A stretch of 64,000 nucleotides of DNA from Allorhizobium ampelinum S4 (GTDB taxonomy: Bacteria > Pseudomonadota > Alphaproteobacteria > Rhizobiales > Rhizobiaceae): positions 186,001 through 250,000 of the forward strand of contig NC_011988.1 in NCBI RefSeq assembly GCF_000016285.1, in the 5' to 3' direction. The translations under genes were made by a program, and so were the position numbers. Shown here piece by piece: positions 37,660 to 47,277 of this stretch; position 1 is the first letter of the stretch; every line of letters starts with the position of its first letter. The notes beneath the pieces were generated by a model that worked only from the letters and a program-made list of their open reading frames with translations, made no database searches and had not been told where the DNA came from.

Positions 37660-38841
37660 TCAGAATTCGATCAGATACCCCAATCCAACGGCGACCGCCC
37701 AATCATGCTTGGCGGTTGCGTCATAAGTCGCTCCGGCGCTGACGCTCTGTGAACCGGCAGTGAGGTAAGAGACGGAGGTTCCGAGATCGAATTTACCGAA
37801 TTTGGTTTTGTACTCGGCGCCTAGTCCAAGCGACCATGTATCGGTCGTAATGTCTGCTCCTGTCCCTACGCCTTCATCCCAGGTCACGTTGACCGTTCCA
37901 GACAGTTTTTCTGTAAATTCATGACCAACACCAATCTGCACCGTGTAGCCGTCCTTATAGTTGAAGGCCTTGTTGCTTGTGCCAAGCCCGGTGACGTCAT
38001 ATCTGAAGTTTTGAAGAACGCTCCAGTCTGTCCAGGTCAAGGAACCGTAAACCAGCCAACCCGGCGCGACGCCGGTCTGGGCAGAGAGCTTGATCGACTG
38101 CGGTAGGGTTCCGGTTCCGTTAGCAGGTGCTGTGTCTGTCACACCGGCAGCAGCGGCCAGCGCTGAGGGCGTGAATGTCCCTTCCGCATCATGCGAGACT
38201 TGCGATCGGTACATGAGCTGGAAGCGCATGGCATATTCGGGAATGTCGTAAGCGGCGCCCACTCGGTAGCCTAAGGCACCGTCATCCTTCAACCGAATGT
38301 TACCGTAAAGGGTGTTTTCTTTGTATTCGAAGCTTTCCAGAAAGACGCCGCCGATCACGTAAAAGCGGCCCGGCCCGGCGTCCACCCGCACATCGCAGGT
38401 TGCACCATATTCATCCGTCGAAAACTGCATTTTTGAGGTTGGATTGACGAGAGGCAATCCCTGGCTCACAGCTGTGGTATATTCGGCGTTCTGCGCCTGG
38501 CTTCCATACGTTGCAGATGCGCCAAATGGTTGCGTATATGTCAAAGCGCAGGCGATACCGGAACCAAGCGTTGCCTTGACGGCGACGCTTGGTATCCAAA
38601 ACTCATCCGAATAGGCTTTATCAGAAGCACGGGCGCCGTTCAGGGTTGAAAATGAGCGGCTTGGTGAGACATATATTGCTCCGGTGCGTAAACTATAGTT
38701 TCCATCCGTAAACAGAATATCAGTGTCTGCCTCGCCTCTGCTGAAGCCGCCCGCGATTGCAACGCAAGGCGCAAACGATAGTGCGCCCACCCATATTGCC
38801 AGCGCAAATTGAGGCGCTCGCCAAGAATATTGACTGCTCAT
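37660..38841 (-). CDS. FadL/OmpP1-family outer-membrane transporter
   Basis: A 393-residue outer-membrane beta-barrel with a Sec signal peptide (FALAIWVGALSFAPCVAIAGGF), alternating amphipathic strands and the terminal Phe (YLIEF) needed for barrel assembly. The N-terminal GGFSRGEADTDILF and later strands such as YGSLTWTDWSVLQNFRYDV resemble the FadL family of long-chain fatty-acid and hydrophobic-compound channels. It faces the lactone oxidase operon. A hydrophobic substrate or product for this cluster is therefore suggested. Confidence 0.87.
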   Translation of the reverse strand: MSSQYSWRAPQFALAIWVGALSFAPCVAIAGGFSRGEADTDILFTDGNYSLRTGAIYVSPSRSFSTLNGARASDKAYSDEFWIPSVAVKATLGSGIACALTYTQPFGASATYGSQAQNAEYTTAVSQGLPLVNPTSKMQFSTDEYGATCDVRVDAGPGRFYVIGGVFLESFEYKENTLYGNIRLKDDGALGYRVGAAYDIPEYAMRFQLMYRSQVSHDAEGTFTPSALAAAAGVTDTAPANGTGTLPQSIKLSAQTGVAPGWLVYGSLTWTDWSVLQNFRYDVTGLGTSNKAFNYKDGYTVQIGVGHEFTEKLSGTVNVTWDEGVGTGADITTDTWSLGLGAEYKTKFGKFDLGTSVSYLTAGSQSVSAGATYDATAKHDWAVAVGLGYLIEF

Positions 38842-39376
38842 TTCGTTCCCTTTTTTTATGTAGCATCGACGACATCGAGTTCCCGAAATTATTTTTCCCA
38901 GTTTTCGGTTTGATGCTTTCCTGCATTCTCAGTATCGATCACCCCCGGGTATTGTTTAGGGTGATATTCATTCGGTGCCTGTCTCGATTCATGTCTTTAA
39001 ACAGGTCGCGTCCTCCAGCGGAGGGATGGCCGAACTGCAACATATCAAAGACCGGTAATTCGTTGCTTTCTCCCTCGTCAAAGCGAACTGAAATTGCTCA
39101 GCATATGGCGGTTCCCCAATTTAACCACGATAAATTGGACCTCGTTTCCATCAAGGGAAAACCTGGTCATATTGGTGTCATATGAGGCCAAGTCTTACCT
39201 AACGGGCAGGACGATGCTGCTTGTGTGGTATTGGGTTCAGACGCTTGCTCCAACCAATGACGCGGCAAGGTCATCATCAGTCTTCAAGGAAACCGATAGC
39301 TTACGCAGAAGTGTGCCGCAGTGGACCCTATACTCACCGGCATGACACGAAAAATGATGGAAAATGACTCTTCATA
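38842..39376. other. Intergenic region upstream of the fadL-like gene
   Basis: About 535 bases with no credible gene. A 7-bp inverted repeat ATCACCC (38938-38944) / GGGTGAT (38959-38965) with a 14-base spacer lies about 100 bases upstream of the porin start and is a candidate operator. Otherwise I see nothing distinctive. Confidence 0.35.
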
Positions 39377-40816
39377 TTAGTCACGCATCATAAACCTGGC
39401 CAGAACTTGTGCCAGCCATCCGTAAGGAGGCATGGCGAGGCGTGCGGGATTGAAAAGACGGACTTTCGCAATGCCGCGGGCGTGCGAAAAACGCTTGAAG
39501 CCCTCATGACCATGATAGGCCCCCATGCCGCTTGGCCCGATACCGCCAAAGGGCAGGTCGTTTTGAGCGATATGCAGAAGGGTACCGTTGATAGTGACAT
39601 TGCCGGAAATCGTGTTCGACAGTGCTTTTTTCTCGGTCGCCCGGTTTCCCGTGAAGATATAGAGCGCCAGAGGGCGCGGGCGCTCGCGGACAAATTTCAA
39701 CGCTGTGTCAAAATCCTCATAGGGAATAAGGGGCAGGATTGGCCCGAAGATTTCTTCCTCCATCAGCAAGCAGTCCGCAGGCGGGTCGATTACCAGCGTG
39801 GGTGCGATCACGTGTCCTTGAGAGGGCATGGCGATATCAGCAGTGATGAGTTTGGCCCCACGGGCGCGGCATTCCTCAATGCCTTTCAGCAACCGTTCAT
39901 GCGCTCGAGCGCCGACAAGGCTTGAATACTGTTCTTGCCCTGCGTGTTGTGGCCCCGCATGTTGTGGTCCCGCCTGTCGTGGATAAAAAGCCTCTGCCTG
40001 AGAGATCAGGGCGGATGCAAGGTCTCCAAGTTTTGATTTCTCGACCAGAACATAGTCAGGTGCAATGCAAGTCTGGCCCGCGTTCATCAGCTTTCCAAAG
40101 GCGATGTCACGGGCTGCATCGGCAATGGGATAATCCGGGGCGATGAGTGCGGGCGACTTGCCACCCAGTTCCAGGGTGAGCGGTGTCAGGTTAGCAGCTG
40201 CTGACGCCATAACCTTGCGACCGACTGCCGTTGAGCCGGTGAAAATCAGATGATCGAACGGCAGGGCAGAAAAGGCTGCGGCAATCTCCACCCCTCCTTC
40301 GATAACGGCAACCTCCTCCGGGGAGAAATAAGCCTCGACGAGCTTTGAAAGAAGAGCCGAGGTTTCCGGCAGCAATTCCGACGGTTTGATGATCGCCCGG
40401 TTTCCCGCAGCCAAAATGTCAATCAGCGGTCCGAGTGCCAGTAGAAGCGGATAGTTCCACGGCACCATAATACCAATCACCCCGAGCGGCTGGTATTGGA
40501 CCCAATTTGCAAGCTGCAGAAACTCAATCGAGCGTCCACGGCGTTCGCGTTTCATCCATCGGCGTAGATGAGACCGTGTATGGCGAAGCGCGCTCATGAG
40601 CGGAGCAATCTCCAATTGCACCGTTTCATGATCGGATCTATGACCAAAATCCCGAGAAACCACATCGCACAGCGCTTGCCGGTTCTCCTTCAGCAATCGG
40701 CCGATCCGGTTCAGGCGGTCCCGACGCAAGGACAGTGACGGATAACTGTCATGCTGGAAGGATTGTCGCTGGCGTTCCAGAATAGACTGGAGAGTTTCAA
40801 TGGCCATATCGAACAA
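39377..40816 (-). CDS. Aldehyde dehydrogenase (coniferyl-aldehyde-dehydrogenase-like)
   Basis: A 479-residue NAD(P)-dependent aldehyde dehydrogenase. Cofactor motifs are PWNYPLLLALGPL and FTGSTAVGRKV; the catalytic Glu is in LTLELGGKSPALI and the catalytic Cys in NAGQTCIAPDY. The C-terminal PFGGIGPSGMGAYHG is of the class 3/coniferyl type. It probably starts at TTG 40816, which has GGAG 6 bases upstream and directly follows the MFS stop; ATG at 40807 is the alternative. An odd insert contains AGPQHAGPQHAGQ, produced by a 15-bp tandem repeat (39945-39982). It would oxidise an aldehyde generated in the cluster. Confidence 0.9.
   Translation of the reverse strand: MFDMAIETLQSILERQRQSFQHDSYPSLSLRRDRLNRIGRLLKENRQALCDVVSRDFGHRSDHETVQLEIAPLMSALRHTRSHLRRWMKRERRGRSIEFLQLANWVQYQPLGVIGIMVPWNYPLLLALGPLIDILAAGNRAIIKPSELLPETSALLSKLVEAYFSPEEVAVIEGGVEIAAAFSALPFDHLIFTGSTAVGRKVMASAAANLTPLTLELGGKSPALIAPDYPIADAARDIAFGKLMNAGQTCIAPDYVLVEKSKLGDLASALISQAEAFYPRQAGPQHAGPQHAGQEQYSSLVGARAHERLLKGIEECRARGAKLITADIAMPSQGHVIAPTLVIDPPADCLLMEEEIFGPILPLIPYEDFDTALKFVRERPRPLALYIFTGNRATEKKALSNTISGNVTINGTLLHIAQNDLPFGGIGPSGMGAYHGHEGFKRFSHARGIAKVRLFNPARLAMPPYGWLAQVLARFMMRD
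39945..39982. repeat. Coding tandem repeat, 15-bp unit
   Basis: Two full units TGTTGTGGCCCCGCA (39945-39959) and TGTTGTGGTCCCGCC (39960-39974), plus 8 bases of a third, inside the aldehyde dehydrogenase gene. In frame they encode repeated AGPQH in a surface loop. This is a likely slippage site. Confidence 0.7.
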
Positions 40817-40819
40817 GTT

Positions 40820-41965
40820 TCACTCCGCTATTTTGTTTATTACAGTCGCTGGAAAGCTACGGTGCAGATGGCCAAAGATGATTGCTGCACAGACCGCCGC
40901 GATTGCCAGGGGCAAGAGACAGGACCAGGCGAAGAGGCTCGAATCGTAGCCTTCAAAGATTGGCCCGGCAATTGCGGTTCCCAGCGTGCCCCCCACGACG
41001 GCAACCACTAAGGTTCGTGACATCACTGACCCGTCGGGGTCGTTTTCGGTCAGTATACCTGTGATAAACGGGGTCACGATATAGAAACCGATATTGACCA
41101 GAACCTGTGTCGTGACGAAAATCAGGGGTGTCAGCATGGTGAACAGGAAATAGATCGACATCGCCATGATCAGGAAACCCAGCAGCACGGCTGGCAGTCT
41201 TTTGGCCTTGTCATGGGTGAAAGAAGGAATGATCGCTCCCAGGAAGCCCACCAGCGATGATAGGGCGAGATAGAATCCAACTTCACCATTGCTCAGCCCC
41301 ACTTTTTCCCCCACATAACCGCAGACTGCCCATTGCGCCGCCTGCACCCCATAAACGAGAAATACAACCATCATTGCAAGCAGCATTTTCCCATTGTTGA
41401 GTTTGGTGTGACGGCTTGCCACAGGGAGCCGGGACGAGCGCCTGGCAACGAAAACCAGGAGCGGCGCCATGATGGCGGTAAACGCGCCCAACATGAGAAA
41501 GACAGGCGCTCCCGCTTCTTCCGGTGGCACGAGTGATACCACGAAGAGCAGCAACCCCATGGCGGTTCCGCCAATCAGGCTAAGCGCGCCCCAGTATCTT
41601 TCGGCATTGGCAAGCGAGGCAAGGCTCATCGAAACCAGACTGAACAAGGCGCCCTCGCCAAGTCCGGTCGCAAATCTTGCAGTGGCAAGGCTGTAAGGGT
41701 TTTGAAGCCAGAAACTCAGCGCTTCGCCGGCCATGACCGCGACAATGCCGCCAATCGCCACTGCTTTCCACGATCTGAGCGCCAGTTTGGGTAAGAATAT
41801 TCCATAAAACGCAATGCCCGCGAGTTCCGCGCTGGCGACGATTGTCGCCATTGCTTCGTTATAGCCGGTCAGTTTGCTCATCGATAGAACGACGACGGGC
41901 ATGACCATTGTCCCATTCAGCGCGACCGCATAGGCAGCACTCAAGCCGAGTATCCACAAAAGCAT
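40820..41965 (-). CDS. MFS transporter (DHA1-like)
   Basis: About 381 residues with 12 predicted helices, starting MLLWILGLSAAYAVALNGTMVMPVVV and including the helix 4-5 region ARFATGLGEGALFSLVSMSLASLANAERYWG. The start at 41965 has GGGAG 7 bases upstream; the open frame extends to 42316, but that leader is not protein-like, and an ATG at 41971 is too close to the ribosome site. The stop lies 4 bases before the aldehyde dehydrogenase start, so both are cotranscribed. Export of a product or of a toxic intermediate is as likely as import. Confidence 0.85.
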   Translation of the reverse strand: MLLWILGLSAAYAVALNGTMVMPVVVLSMSKLTGYNEAMATIVASAELAGIAFYGIFLPKLALRSWKAVAIGGIVAVMAGEALSFWLQNPYSLATARFATGLGEGALFSLVSMSLASLANAERYWGALSLIGGTAMGLLLFVVSLVPPEEAGAPVFLMLGAFTAIMAPLLVFVARRSSRLPVASRHTKLNNGKMLLAMMVVFLVYGVQAAQWAVCGYVGEKVGLSNGEVGFYLALSSLVGFLGAIIPSFTHDKAKRLPAVLLGFLIMAMSIYFLFTMLTPLIFVTTQVLVNIGFYIVTPFITGILTENDPDGSVMSRTLVVAVVGGTLGTAIAGPIFEGYDSSLFAWSCLLPLAIAAVCAAIIFGHLHRSFPATVINKIAE

Positions 41966-42407
41966 CGTCATTCTCCCAGAGAAGTGCGCCCCCGGAGAGG
42001 TTGGTCCCCAGAGAGGCCGGGCAGCTTTTCGCATACCCATTGTTCCGCCTGTTATTATTGTCCGGCCCTTAAAGAACGCGGTGAAGTTCAGAATAGGAGG
42101 ACGACACTGCATCACAAGGGAGTTCGGGGACACTGTGGTGTCATCTCCGGCCAATCTATCTCCCAGGACCTCCCTGGCATTGACTGTCGTCATGGAGGTG
42201 TCTTTGTATCTCATGCTCCGCGCAGCGGATATACTCGGCCCGAATGGACAACAGTATGCGGAGGAATATTGTACGGTTGGGGCAAATGCCGCATAATCCC
42301 TGATATTTCCGGTCATAACCGGCTCTGTTGGAGGAGAATGGAGCAGGATGCCGACATGGCTGTCGCAGCAGAAATGGACGTGAAGGTTAAGTCATAAGGG
42401 GGGTCTG
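41966..42407. other. Divergent regulatory region between MFS/ALDH and the AraC gene
   Basis: Some 440 bases without a convincing gene. It contains GACAC-TGTG-GTGTC at 42129-42142, an inverted repeat whose half-site is the same as in the TetR operator candidate at 34994-35006. Promoters for the leftward MFS/ALDH pair and the rightward AraC gene must lie here. Confidence 0.4.
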
Positions 42408-43439
42408 ATGAAGACAGTCGATGCGCGTTACGTGACTGCCAATATCCCGGCGTTTCTCATTCGCAGCCTCGTGATGACGCTCACGGATTTTGGTCTCGAC
42501 GCCTCGCGATTAACGGCTGGCCTCGGCATTCCCATGGAGGATCTTGCCGACCCAGCCTGTCGGGTTTCTTTTCGCCAGGGACGTGAGGCGATCCTGCGGG
42601 CCATGAAAATGACCAGGGGCAAGGCGCTTGGATTGGAGACCGGGATTCGCGAAAAGATTACCTCTGTGGGCCTCGTCGGTTATGTGATGGTAACGGCAGC
42701 GACTGTGGGTGACGCGGTCAAGCTTGGCCTTGATCTGCAAAAAGATACCGGCAGCATGCTGGAATTCGACACCAGGGAAAGCCCGGAGGGCGTCGTCGTC
42801 ACGGCGGCGAGCCGTTTTCACGATCCCGACATCTATGTTTTCCTGGTGGAAGAGGCTTTTGCCAGTTTCATGGGGGTCGCCCACGGCCTTGTCGGTGAGG
42901 GCTTCAAGCCTGTCCGGGTCGATTTTGCTTACCCTGCGCCAGCGCATACGGAAGCATATCAACGGGTTTTCGGCTGCCCGGTCCGATTTGGCCAGATGGA
43001 AAACGCCTTCATCTATGATGCCGCCTGGTACAAGCAACCGCTGCTGACATCCGATCCTCTTAGCCATCGCCAGCTTCTTGAATTCATGGCCTATAACCGG
43101 GCCCGAAGCCGCGAGGCGGCTGAAATCATCGAATCCGTCGAAAGGGTCCTGCGACAGAAGCTGCACAGCCGCATGCATATTTCCAAGGTGGCCCGTGCGC
43201 TTGGCATGAGCGAGCGCACCTTGCGTCGCAGACTTGCCGAGAGCGGGGTTTCCTTCCAATCGCTTCTGGATGATCTTCGCAAGAACCGCACGCTCGAACT
43301 GTTGGGCAACAGGAACATGTCTGTCGAGCAGATCGCATTTGCGGTCGGATTTTCGGACCCTCATAATTTCCGGCGCGCCTTCCGCCGTTGGACTGGCACC
43401 ACGCCTGGCGCGCTTCGTGCGGATCTATCGCCTATTTGA
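42408..43439 (+). CDS. AraC family transcriptional regulator (OruR/ArgR-like, arabinose-binding domain type)
   Basis: A 343-residue regulator. The N-terminal 200 residues resemble the AraC 'arabinose-binding domain' group (IPAFLIRSLVMTLTDFGLDASRL, GLVGYVMVTAATVGDAVKLG). The C-terminal 100 residues hold the helix-turn-helix pair (HISKVARALGMSERTLRRRLAESGVSFQSLL and SVEQIAFAVGFSDPHNFRRAFRRWTG). It sits between the leftward MFS/ALDH operon and the rightward kinase/aldolase/aminotransferase operon, 131 bases before the latter, and is the natural candidate to control both. Inducer unknown. Confidence 0.92.
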   Translation: MKTVDARYVTANIPAFLIRSLVMTLTDFGLDASRLTAGLGIPMEDLADPACRVSFRQGREAILRAMKMTRGKALGLETGIREKITSVGLVGYVMVTAATVGDAVKLGLDLQKDTGSMLEFDTRESPEGVVVTAASRFHDPDIYVFLVEEAFASFMGVAHGLVGEGFKPVRVDFAYPAPAHTEAYQRVFGCPVRFGQMENAFIYDAAWYKQPLLTSDPLSHRQLLEFMAYNRARSREAAEIIESVERVLRQKLHSRMHISKVARALGMSERTLRRRLAESGVSFQSLLDDLRKNRTLELLGNRNMSVEQIAFAVGFSDPHNFRRAFRRWTGTTPGALRADLSPI

Positions 43440-43569
43440 CCGGTAAAGACCCCTCAAAGGACAGCTTCACCGCTACGCAAATGGCGGTTTTTTCCCCTAT
43501 TATAGGTGCAATATCCAATAAAAATGGGGAGCGACCTGGAAGCTATCCAGGCTGCATGCACGGCGATAG

Positions 43570-45168
43570 ATGGCCAATTCTGACCAATATGTTTTATCGA
43601 TCGATCTTGGCACCAGTGGCTGCAAAGTTGGATTGGTGTCGATTACCGGACACGTGGTTGCCTGGGCATTCCGGTCGGTGCCGCTCCAGGTAATCGATAC
43701 GATCGGGGCAGAGCAGGATCCCTCTCAGTGGTGGAACGCCTTCATCGAAGCAAGCCAGGATGTGCTCAGCCAGAGTGCCGCGCTGCGTGAGAATATCGTC
43801 GCCATCTGCTCATCTACCCAAGGCGAGGGAACTGTTGCCGTTGACCGTGACGGCAATGTGTTGATGAACGCGATTATCTGGCTCGATATGCGCGGCGCCC
43901 GCTATCTGAAGAAGGAAATGCGCGGTGCAATGAAGGTCGCGGGCTATGACGCGATCAAGTTGCAGAAATGGTTGAGGCTATGTGGCGGTGCCCCGGCTCT
44001 GTCCGGCAAGGACCCAGCGGGCCACATGCTGCTGATCCGCGATGCTTTCCCTGATATCTACGAGAAGACCTACAAGTTTCTCAACGTTCTCGATTTCTTC
44101 AATCTGCGTCTGACAGGCCGGTTTTGCGCCACGCAGGATTCCATTCTCACCTCCTGGGTGACTGACAATCGCGATGTCAACCATATCCGCTATGATGACG
44201 GGTTGATCGGTGCCAGCGGTATCGACAAGGCGAAATTTCCCGATCTCGTCAGGTGTACGGATATCGTTGGAACTCTGCTTCCTTCCGTTGCCGATCTGTT
44301 GGGCCTGTCACCGAAAACGCCGGTCGTTGCCGGTGCCATCGACAATTCAGCCGCCGCGATTGGCGCTGGAACGCTGGCCGATTATGATACCCATCTTTAC
44401 ATGGGATCATCTTCCTGGATCTCGGCCCATGTGCCTTTCAAGAAAACCAGTGTGATGGACCAGATCACATCGGTTCCTTGTCCGGTACCATCGAAATACC
44501 TGATGATCGCCATGCAATCGAGCGGGGCGAGCAATATCGCTTTCCTGAAGGACCGTATTGTCTTCCATGACGATGGCCTGATCGATTCCGAACCGACGCC
44601 TGATACTTACAGGCTTCTCGATGAGATTGCCGCCCGCACACCTGCCGGAGCGGCTGGCATGATGTACCTGCCCTGGCTTTTCGGCGAACGCTGCCCGGTG
44701 GATGACCCGACTCTTCGGGCCGGGATCTTCAACATGAGCATGGAGCATAACCGCGAGACACTGGTGAGGGCGGTCTTCGAAGGCGTGGCGCTCAATACAC
44801 GCTGGATGATGAAGCCGGTCTCCCGCTTTCTTGGCCGAAGGCCTGAGGCAATCACCATGATCGGCGGCGGTGCGATGTCGCCCGCCTGGTGCCAGATCTT
44901 CGCGGATGTTCTGGGCGTCCAGATCCGCCAGCCACATGATCCGATGAAAGCCAATGCACGCGGTGCGGCCTTCATCGGGGCTGTGGGGCTCGGCCTCATC
45001 CAGTTTGACGAGGTCGCGCGCCATGTGGTGATCGATAGGGTTTACGATCCTGATCCGGCAACGCAGCGGCTCTATGACGAGCGCTTCGGTATCTTCACGG
45101 AACTCCATCGGCGCCTGGCGCCGCTTTACAAACGTCTGAACGGATCGAAGGGCAAGATTCATGGCTAA
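43570..45168 (+). CDS. FGGY-family carbohydrate kinase
   Basis: A 532-residue sugar kinase of the xylulokinase/glycerol-kinase superfamily. The N-terminal phosphate motif YVLSIDLGTSGCKVGLV, the WLDMRGARY substrate segment, the central GAIDNSAAAIGAG and the C-terminal ITMIGGGAMSPAWCQIFADVLGVQI adenosine-binding region are visible. It phosphorylates a keto- or aldo-sugar or polyol. Its stop overlaps the next start (ATGGCTAA), coupling it to a class II aldolase that could cleave the sugar phosphate. The ribosome site is weak, so translation may depend on the leader. Confidence 0.93.
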   Translation: MANSDQYVLSIDLGTSGCKVGLVSITGHVVAWAFRSVPLQVIDTIGAEQDPSQWWNAFIEASQDVLSQSAALRENIVAICSSTQGEGTVAVDRDGNVLMNAIIWLDMRGARYLKKEMRGAMKVAGYDAIKLQKWLRLCGGAPALSGKDPAGHMLLIRDAFPDIYEKTYKFLNVLDFFNLRLTGRFCATQDSILTSWVTDNRDVNHIRYDDGLIGASGIDKAKFPDLVRCTDIVGTLLPSVADLLGLSPKTPVVAGAIDNSAAAIGAGTLADYDTHLYMGSSSWISAHVPFKKTSVMDQITSVPCPVPSKYLMIAMQSSGASNIAFLKDRIVFHDDGLIDSEPTPDTYRLLDEIAARTPAGAAGMMYLPWLFGERCPVDDPTLRAGIFNMSMEHNRETLVRAVFEGVALNTRWMMKPVSRFLGRRPEAITMIGGGAMSPAWCQIFADVLGVQIRQPHDPMKANARGAAFIGAVGLGLIQFDEVARHVVIDRVYDPDPATQRLYDERFGIFTELHRRLAPLYKRLNGSKGKIHG

Positions 45169-45814
45169 ATTCATGGCCCAGCGGCAGGAGATTGCCGATA
45201 TGTGCCGCTATTTCGCGGATAATGGCTATTTTGCCGGAACCGGCGGCAATATCGGCGTCCGCGTCGATAAGCAATTGATGGCGGTCACCCCCTCGGCCTC
45301 CGACTATTACACGGTCGAGGCGAAAGACGTGGTGATCCTCGATATCGAGACCCTCGACATTGTCGAGGGCGACAAGACGCCGACCATTGAAAAGGGACTG
45401 CATGCCAGGATGCTCCTTATGCATCCTACCCGCCATGCCAGTGTTCATACACACCAGCCTATCGCAAGCGCTGTCGCCCTGCTGCATGAAATCCTGCCCT
45501 GGCCAAGGGGAAGCGATCTTGGGGCACTGGGTCCCCACGTCGCGCTTATTCCCTACAGGCCGTCAGGCACGGGAATGCTGGCAAAGATTTTTGCGAAGTC
45601 CCTGCGGCCCGACATCTTTGCATATCTTCTGGCCAGTCACGGCGTCATCTGCGCGGGGGCCGATCTCAAGACCGCCGCGGGCATGATCCGCAAGATCGAA
45701 GCCGCCGCCGCCGCCCACCTGCGCGAACGCATCAACAAACACGTCAATCTGGATCGGCAACTCCAGGCGTTCATTCTGAACGTTCTGGACAAGGCTGAGA
45801 CCAAGGGAGCTTGA
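45161..45814 (+). CDS. Class II aldolase/adducin family protein
   Basis: A 217-residue zinc-dependent aldolase of the fuculose-1-phosphate aldolase group. The glycine-rich phosphate loop is in GTGGNIGVRVD, the site for zinc in SVHTHQPIA (His-x-His) with a further His in LLASHGVICAG, and the catalytic acidic residue is expected in the TIEKGLHARM region. It would split the phosphorylated sugar from the upstream kinase into dihydroxyacetone phosphate (or similar) plus an aldehyde, or run the reverse reaction. It overlaps the kinase gene by 8 bases and is followed 2 bases later by the aminotransferase. Confidence 0.9.
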   Translation: MAKFMAQRQEIADMCRYFADNGYFAGTGGNIGVRVDKQLMAVTPSASDYYTVEAKDVVILDIETLDIVEGDKTPTIEKGLHARMLLMHPTRHASVHTHQPIASAVALLHEILPWPRGSDLGALGPHVALIPYRPSGTGMLAKIFAKSLRPDIFAYLLASHGVICAGADLKTAAGMIRKIEAAAAAHLRERINKHVNLDRQLQAFILNVLDKAETKGA

Positions 45815-45815
45815 A

Positions 45816-47276
45816 ATGAACATGGCAGCTCGTAACTCTGAACTTTCCTACAGCATCAGTGCCTGGCCGGATAACAAAGACCTCATGGATCGGCTGAACG
45901 CTCTGCTCAAGCAGCCGCCCAAAGGCATCTCCAAGACCAATATGCCCAAGGTGCTCGATTATTTCGAACAGAAATGCCAGACCTCCAAGGCCTGGGCCGC
46001 ACGGGCGGCGGAGGTTATTCCGGGCGGGGTCCAGCATAATCTCGCCTTCAATTATCCGTTTCCCATTGCAGCCACCAAGGTCGATGGCGCTTATATGTGG
46101 GATGCGGACGGCAATCGCTATACTGACTTTCTGCAGGCGGGCGGACCGACATTGCTTGGCTCCAACTATCTGCCGGTGCGCGAAAAAGTGCATCATCTGA
46201 TCGACGAATGTGGTCCGGTGACGGGCCTCCTTCACGAATACGAATTCAAGCTCGCCGAGATCATCCGCAAATTTATGCCGGGTATCGAAATGTTCCGCAT
46301 GCTCGGTTCCGGTACGGAAGCCTGCATGGGGGCCATCCGCTTAGCCCGTGCCCATACCGGCAAGAAATGGGTGATCAAGGTCGGCGGCGACTATCATGGC
46401 TGGAGCGACCAGATGGTCTACGGCATGCGTGTGCCCGGTACCGGTCGGCGCGAAGCTACGGGCATTCCGAAAGGTGTCACGGGTTATACTCAGGAAGTCT
46501 TCCCCAATGAGATTGGCACGCTCCGGCGCAAGCTGATGCTGAACCGTATTCGCGGTGGCACGGCAGCGGTTATTCTCGAGCCTCTGGGGCCGGAAAGCGG
46601 CACGCGGCCTGTGACGCCCGAATACAACCGCGAAGTTCGCAAACTCTGCGACGAATTCGGCGCTTTGCTGATCTTCGATGAGGTCGTCACCGGTTTTCGT
46701 GTCGGCATGGGTGGCGCACAAGGCTATTTCAACGTGACGCCCGATATCACCGTGTTCGGCAAGTGCCTCACCGGTGGTTATCTGATGGCTGGCGGGATCG
46801 GCGGCCGCAAGGACATCATGATGACCCTGGTCGGGGGTATCGGCACCTCGAGCAAGCGGGCCTTCGTTGGCGGCACGCTTTCGGCCAATCCGCTGTCCTG
46901 CGTTGCCGGTTACTATGCAATCGAGGAAATGGCGCGCACCAATGCGCCGGTTGTTGCCGGACGAGCTGGCGACCGTCTGGCCAAGGGCTTGAAGGAGATC
47001 CTCAACCGGCTCGGCCTTCCCTATGTGGTCTATAATATGGGCTCCATCGTTCATCTGCAGACGTCCGCCGTGCTGTTGATGAGCATGCGCAACCCGATCA
47101 AGCTGATGCGCGAGGCCAATCCCCGTAAACACCTGATGGAAGAGATGGGTGCAGCCTATATGGCCCATGGCATTCTAACCCTGGCGGGCAGCCGCATCTA
47201 TACCAGCATGGCGGACACCGATGAGGTGATCGACGATGCCCTTGAGCGTTTTGAAACCGTTTTCCGTTTGGTGTGA
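45816..47276 (+). CDS. Class III aminotransferase (glutamate-1-semialdehyde-aminomutase-like)
   Basis: A 486-residue fold-type I PLP enzyme. Typical GSA-like blocks are IPGGVQHNLAF, YMWDADGNRYTDFLQAGGPTLLG, the Gly-Ser-Gly-Thr-Glu cofactor loop in MLGSGTEACMGAIRLAR, FDEVVTGFRVG and the PLP lysine in VFGKCLTGGYLMAGG. GGGAG lies 6 bases before the ATG. It would transfer an amino group to an aldehyde or ketone, plausibly the aldehyde from the aldolase encoded just upstream, or act as an aminomutase. The pairing with a sugar kinase and two aldolase-fold proteins is unusual and points to an amino-polyol or amino-sugar-like product or substrate. Confidence 0.9.
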   Translation: MNMAARNSELSYSISAWPDNKDLMDRLNALLKQPPKGISKTNMPKVLDYFEQKCQTSKAWAARAAEVIPGGVQHNLAFNYPFPIAATKVDGAYMWDADGNRYTDFLQAGGPTLLGSNYLPVREKVHHLIDECGPVTGLLHEYEFKLAEIIRKFMPGIEMFRMLGSGTEACMGAIRLARAHTGKKWVIKVGGDYHGWSDQMVYGMRVPGTGRREATGIPKGVTGYTQEVFPNEIGTLRRKLMLNRIRGGTAAVILEPLGPESGTRPVTPEYNREVRKLCDEFGALLIFDEVVTGFRVGMGGAQGYFNVTPDITVFGKCLTGGYLMAGGIGGRKDIMMTLVGGIGTSSKRAFVGGTLSANPLSCVAGYYAIEEMARTNAPVVAGRAGDRLAKGLKEILNRLGLPYVVYNMGSIVHLQTSAVLLMSMRNPIKLMREANPRKHLMEEMGAAYMAHGILTLAGSRIYTSMADTDEVIDDALERFETVFRLV

Positions 47277-47277
47277 C

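Noticed and set aside
41966..42316. N-terminal extension of the MFS gene up to 42316
   Set aside because: The extra 117 residues are hydrophilic and unlike a transporter; a good ribosome site at the internal start at 41965 explains the true beginning.
41984..42397. Rightward 137-codon frame in the MFS/AraC divergent region
   Set aside because: Cys/His/Arg-rich translation without similarity to any family, and it overlaps the expected promoters.
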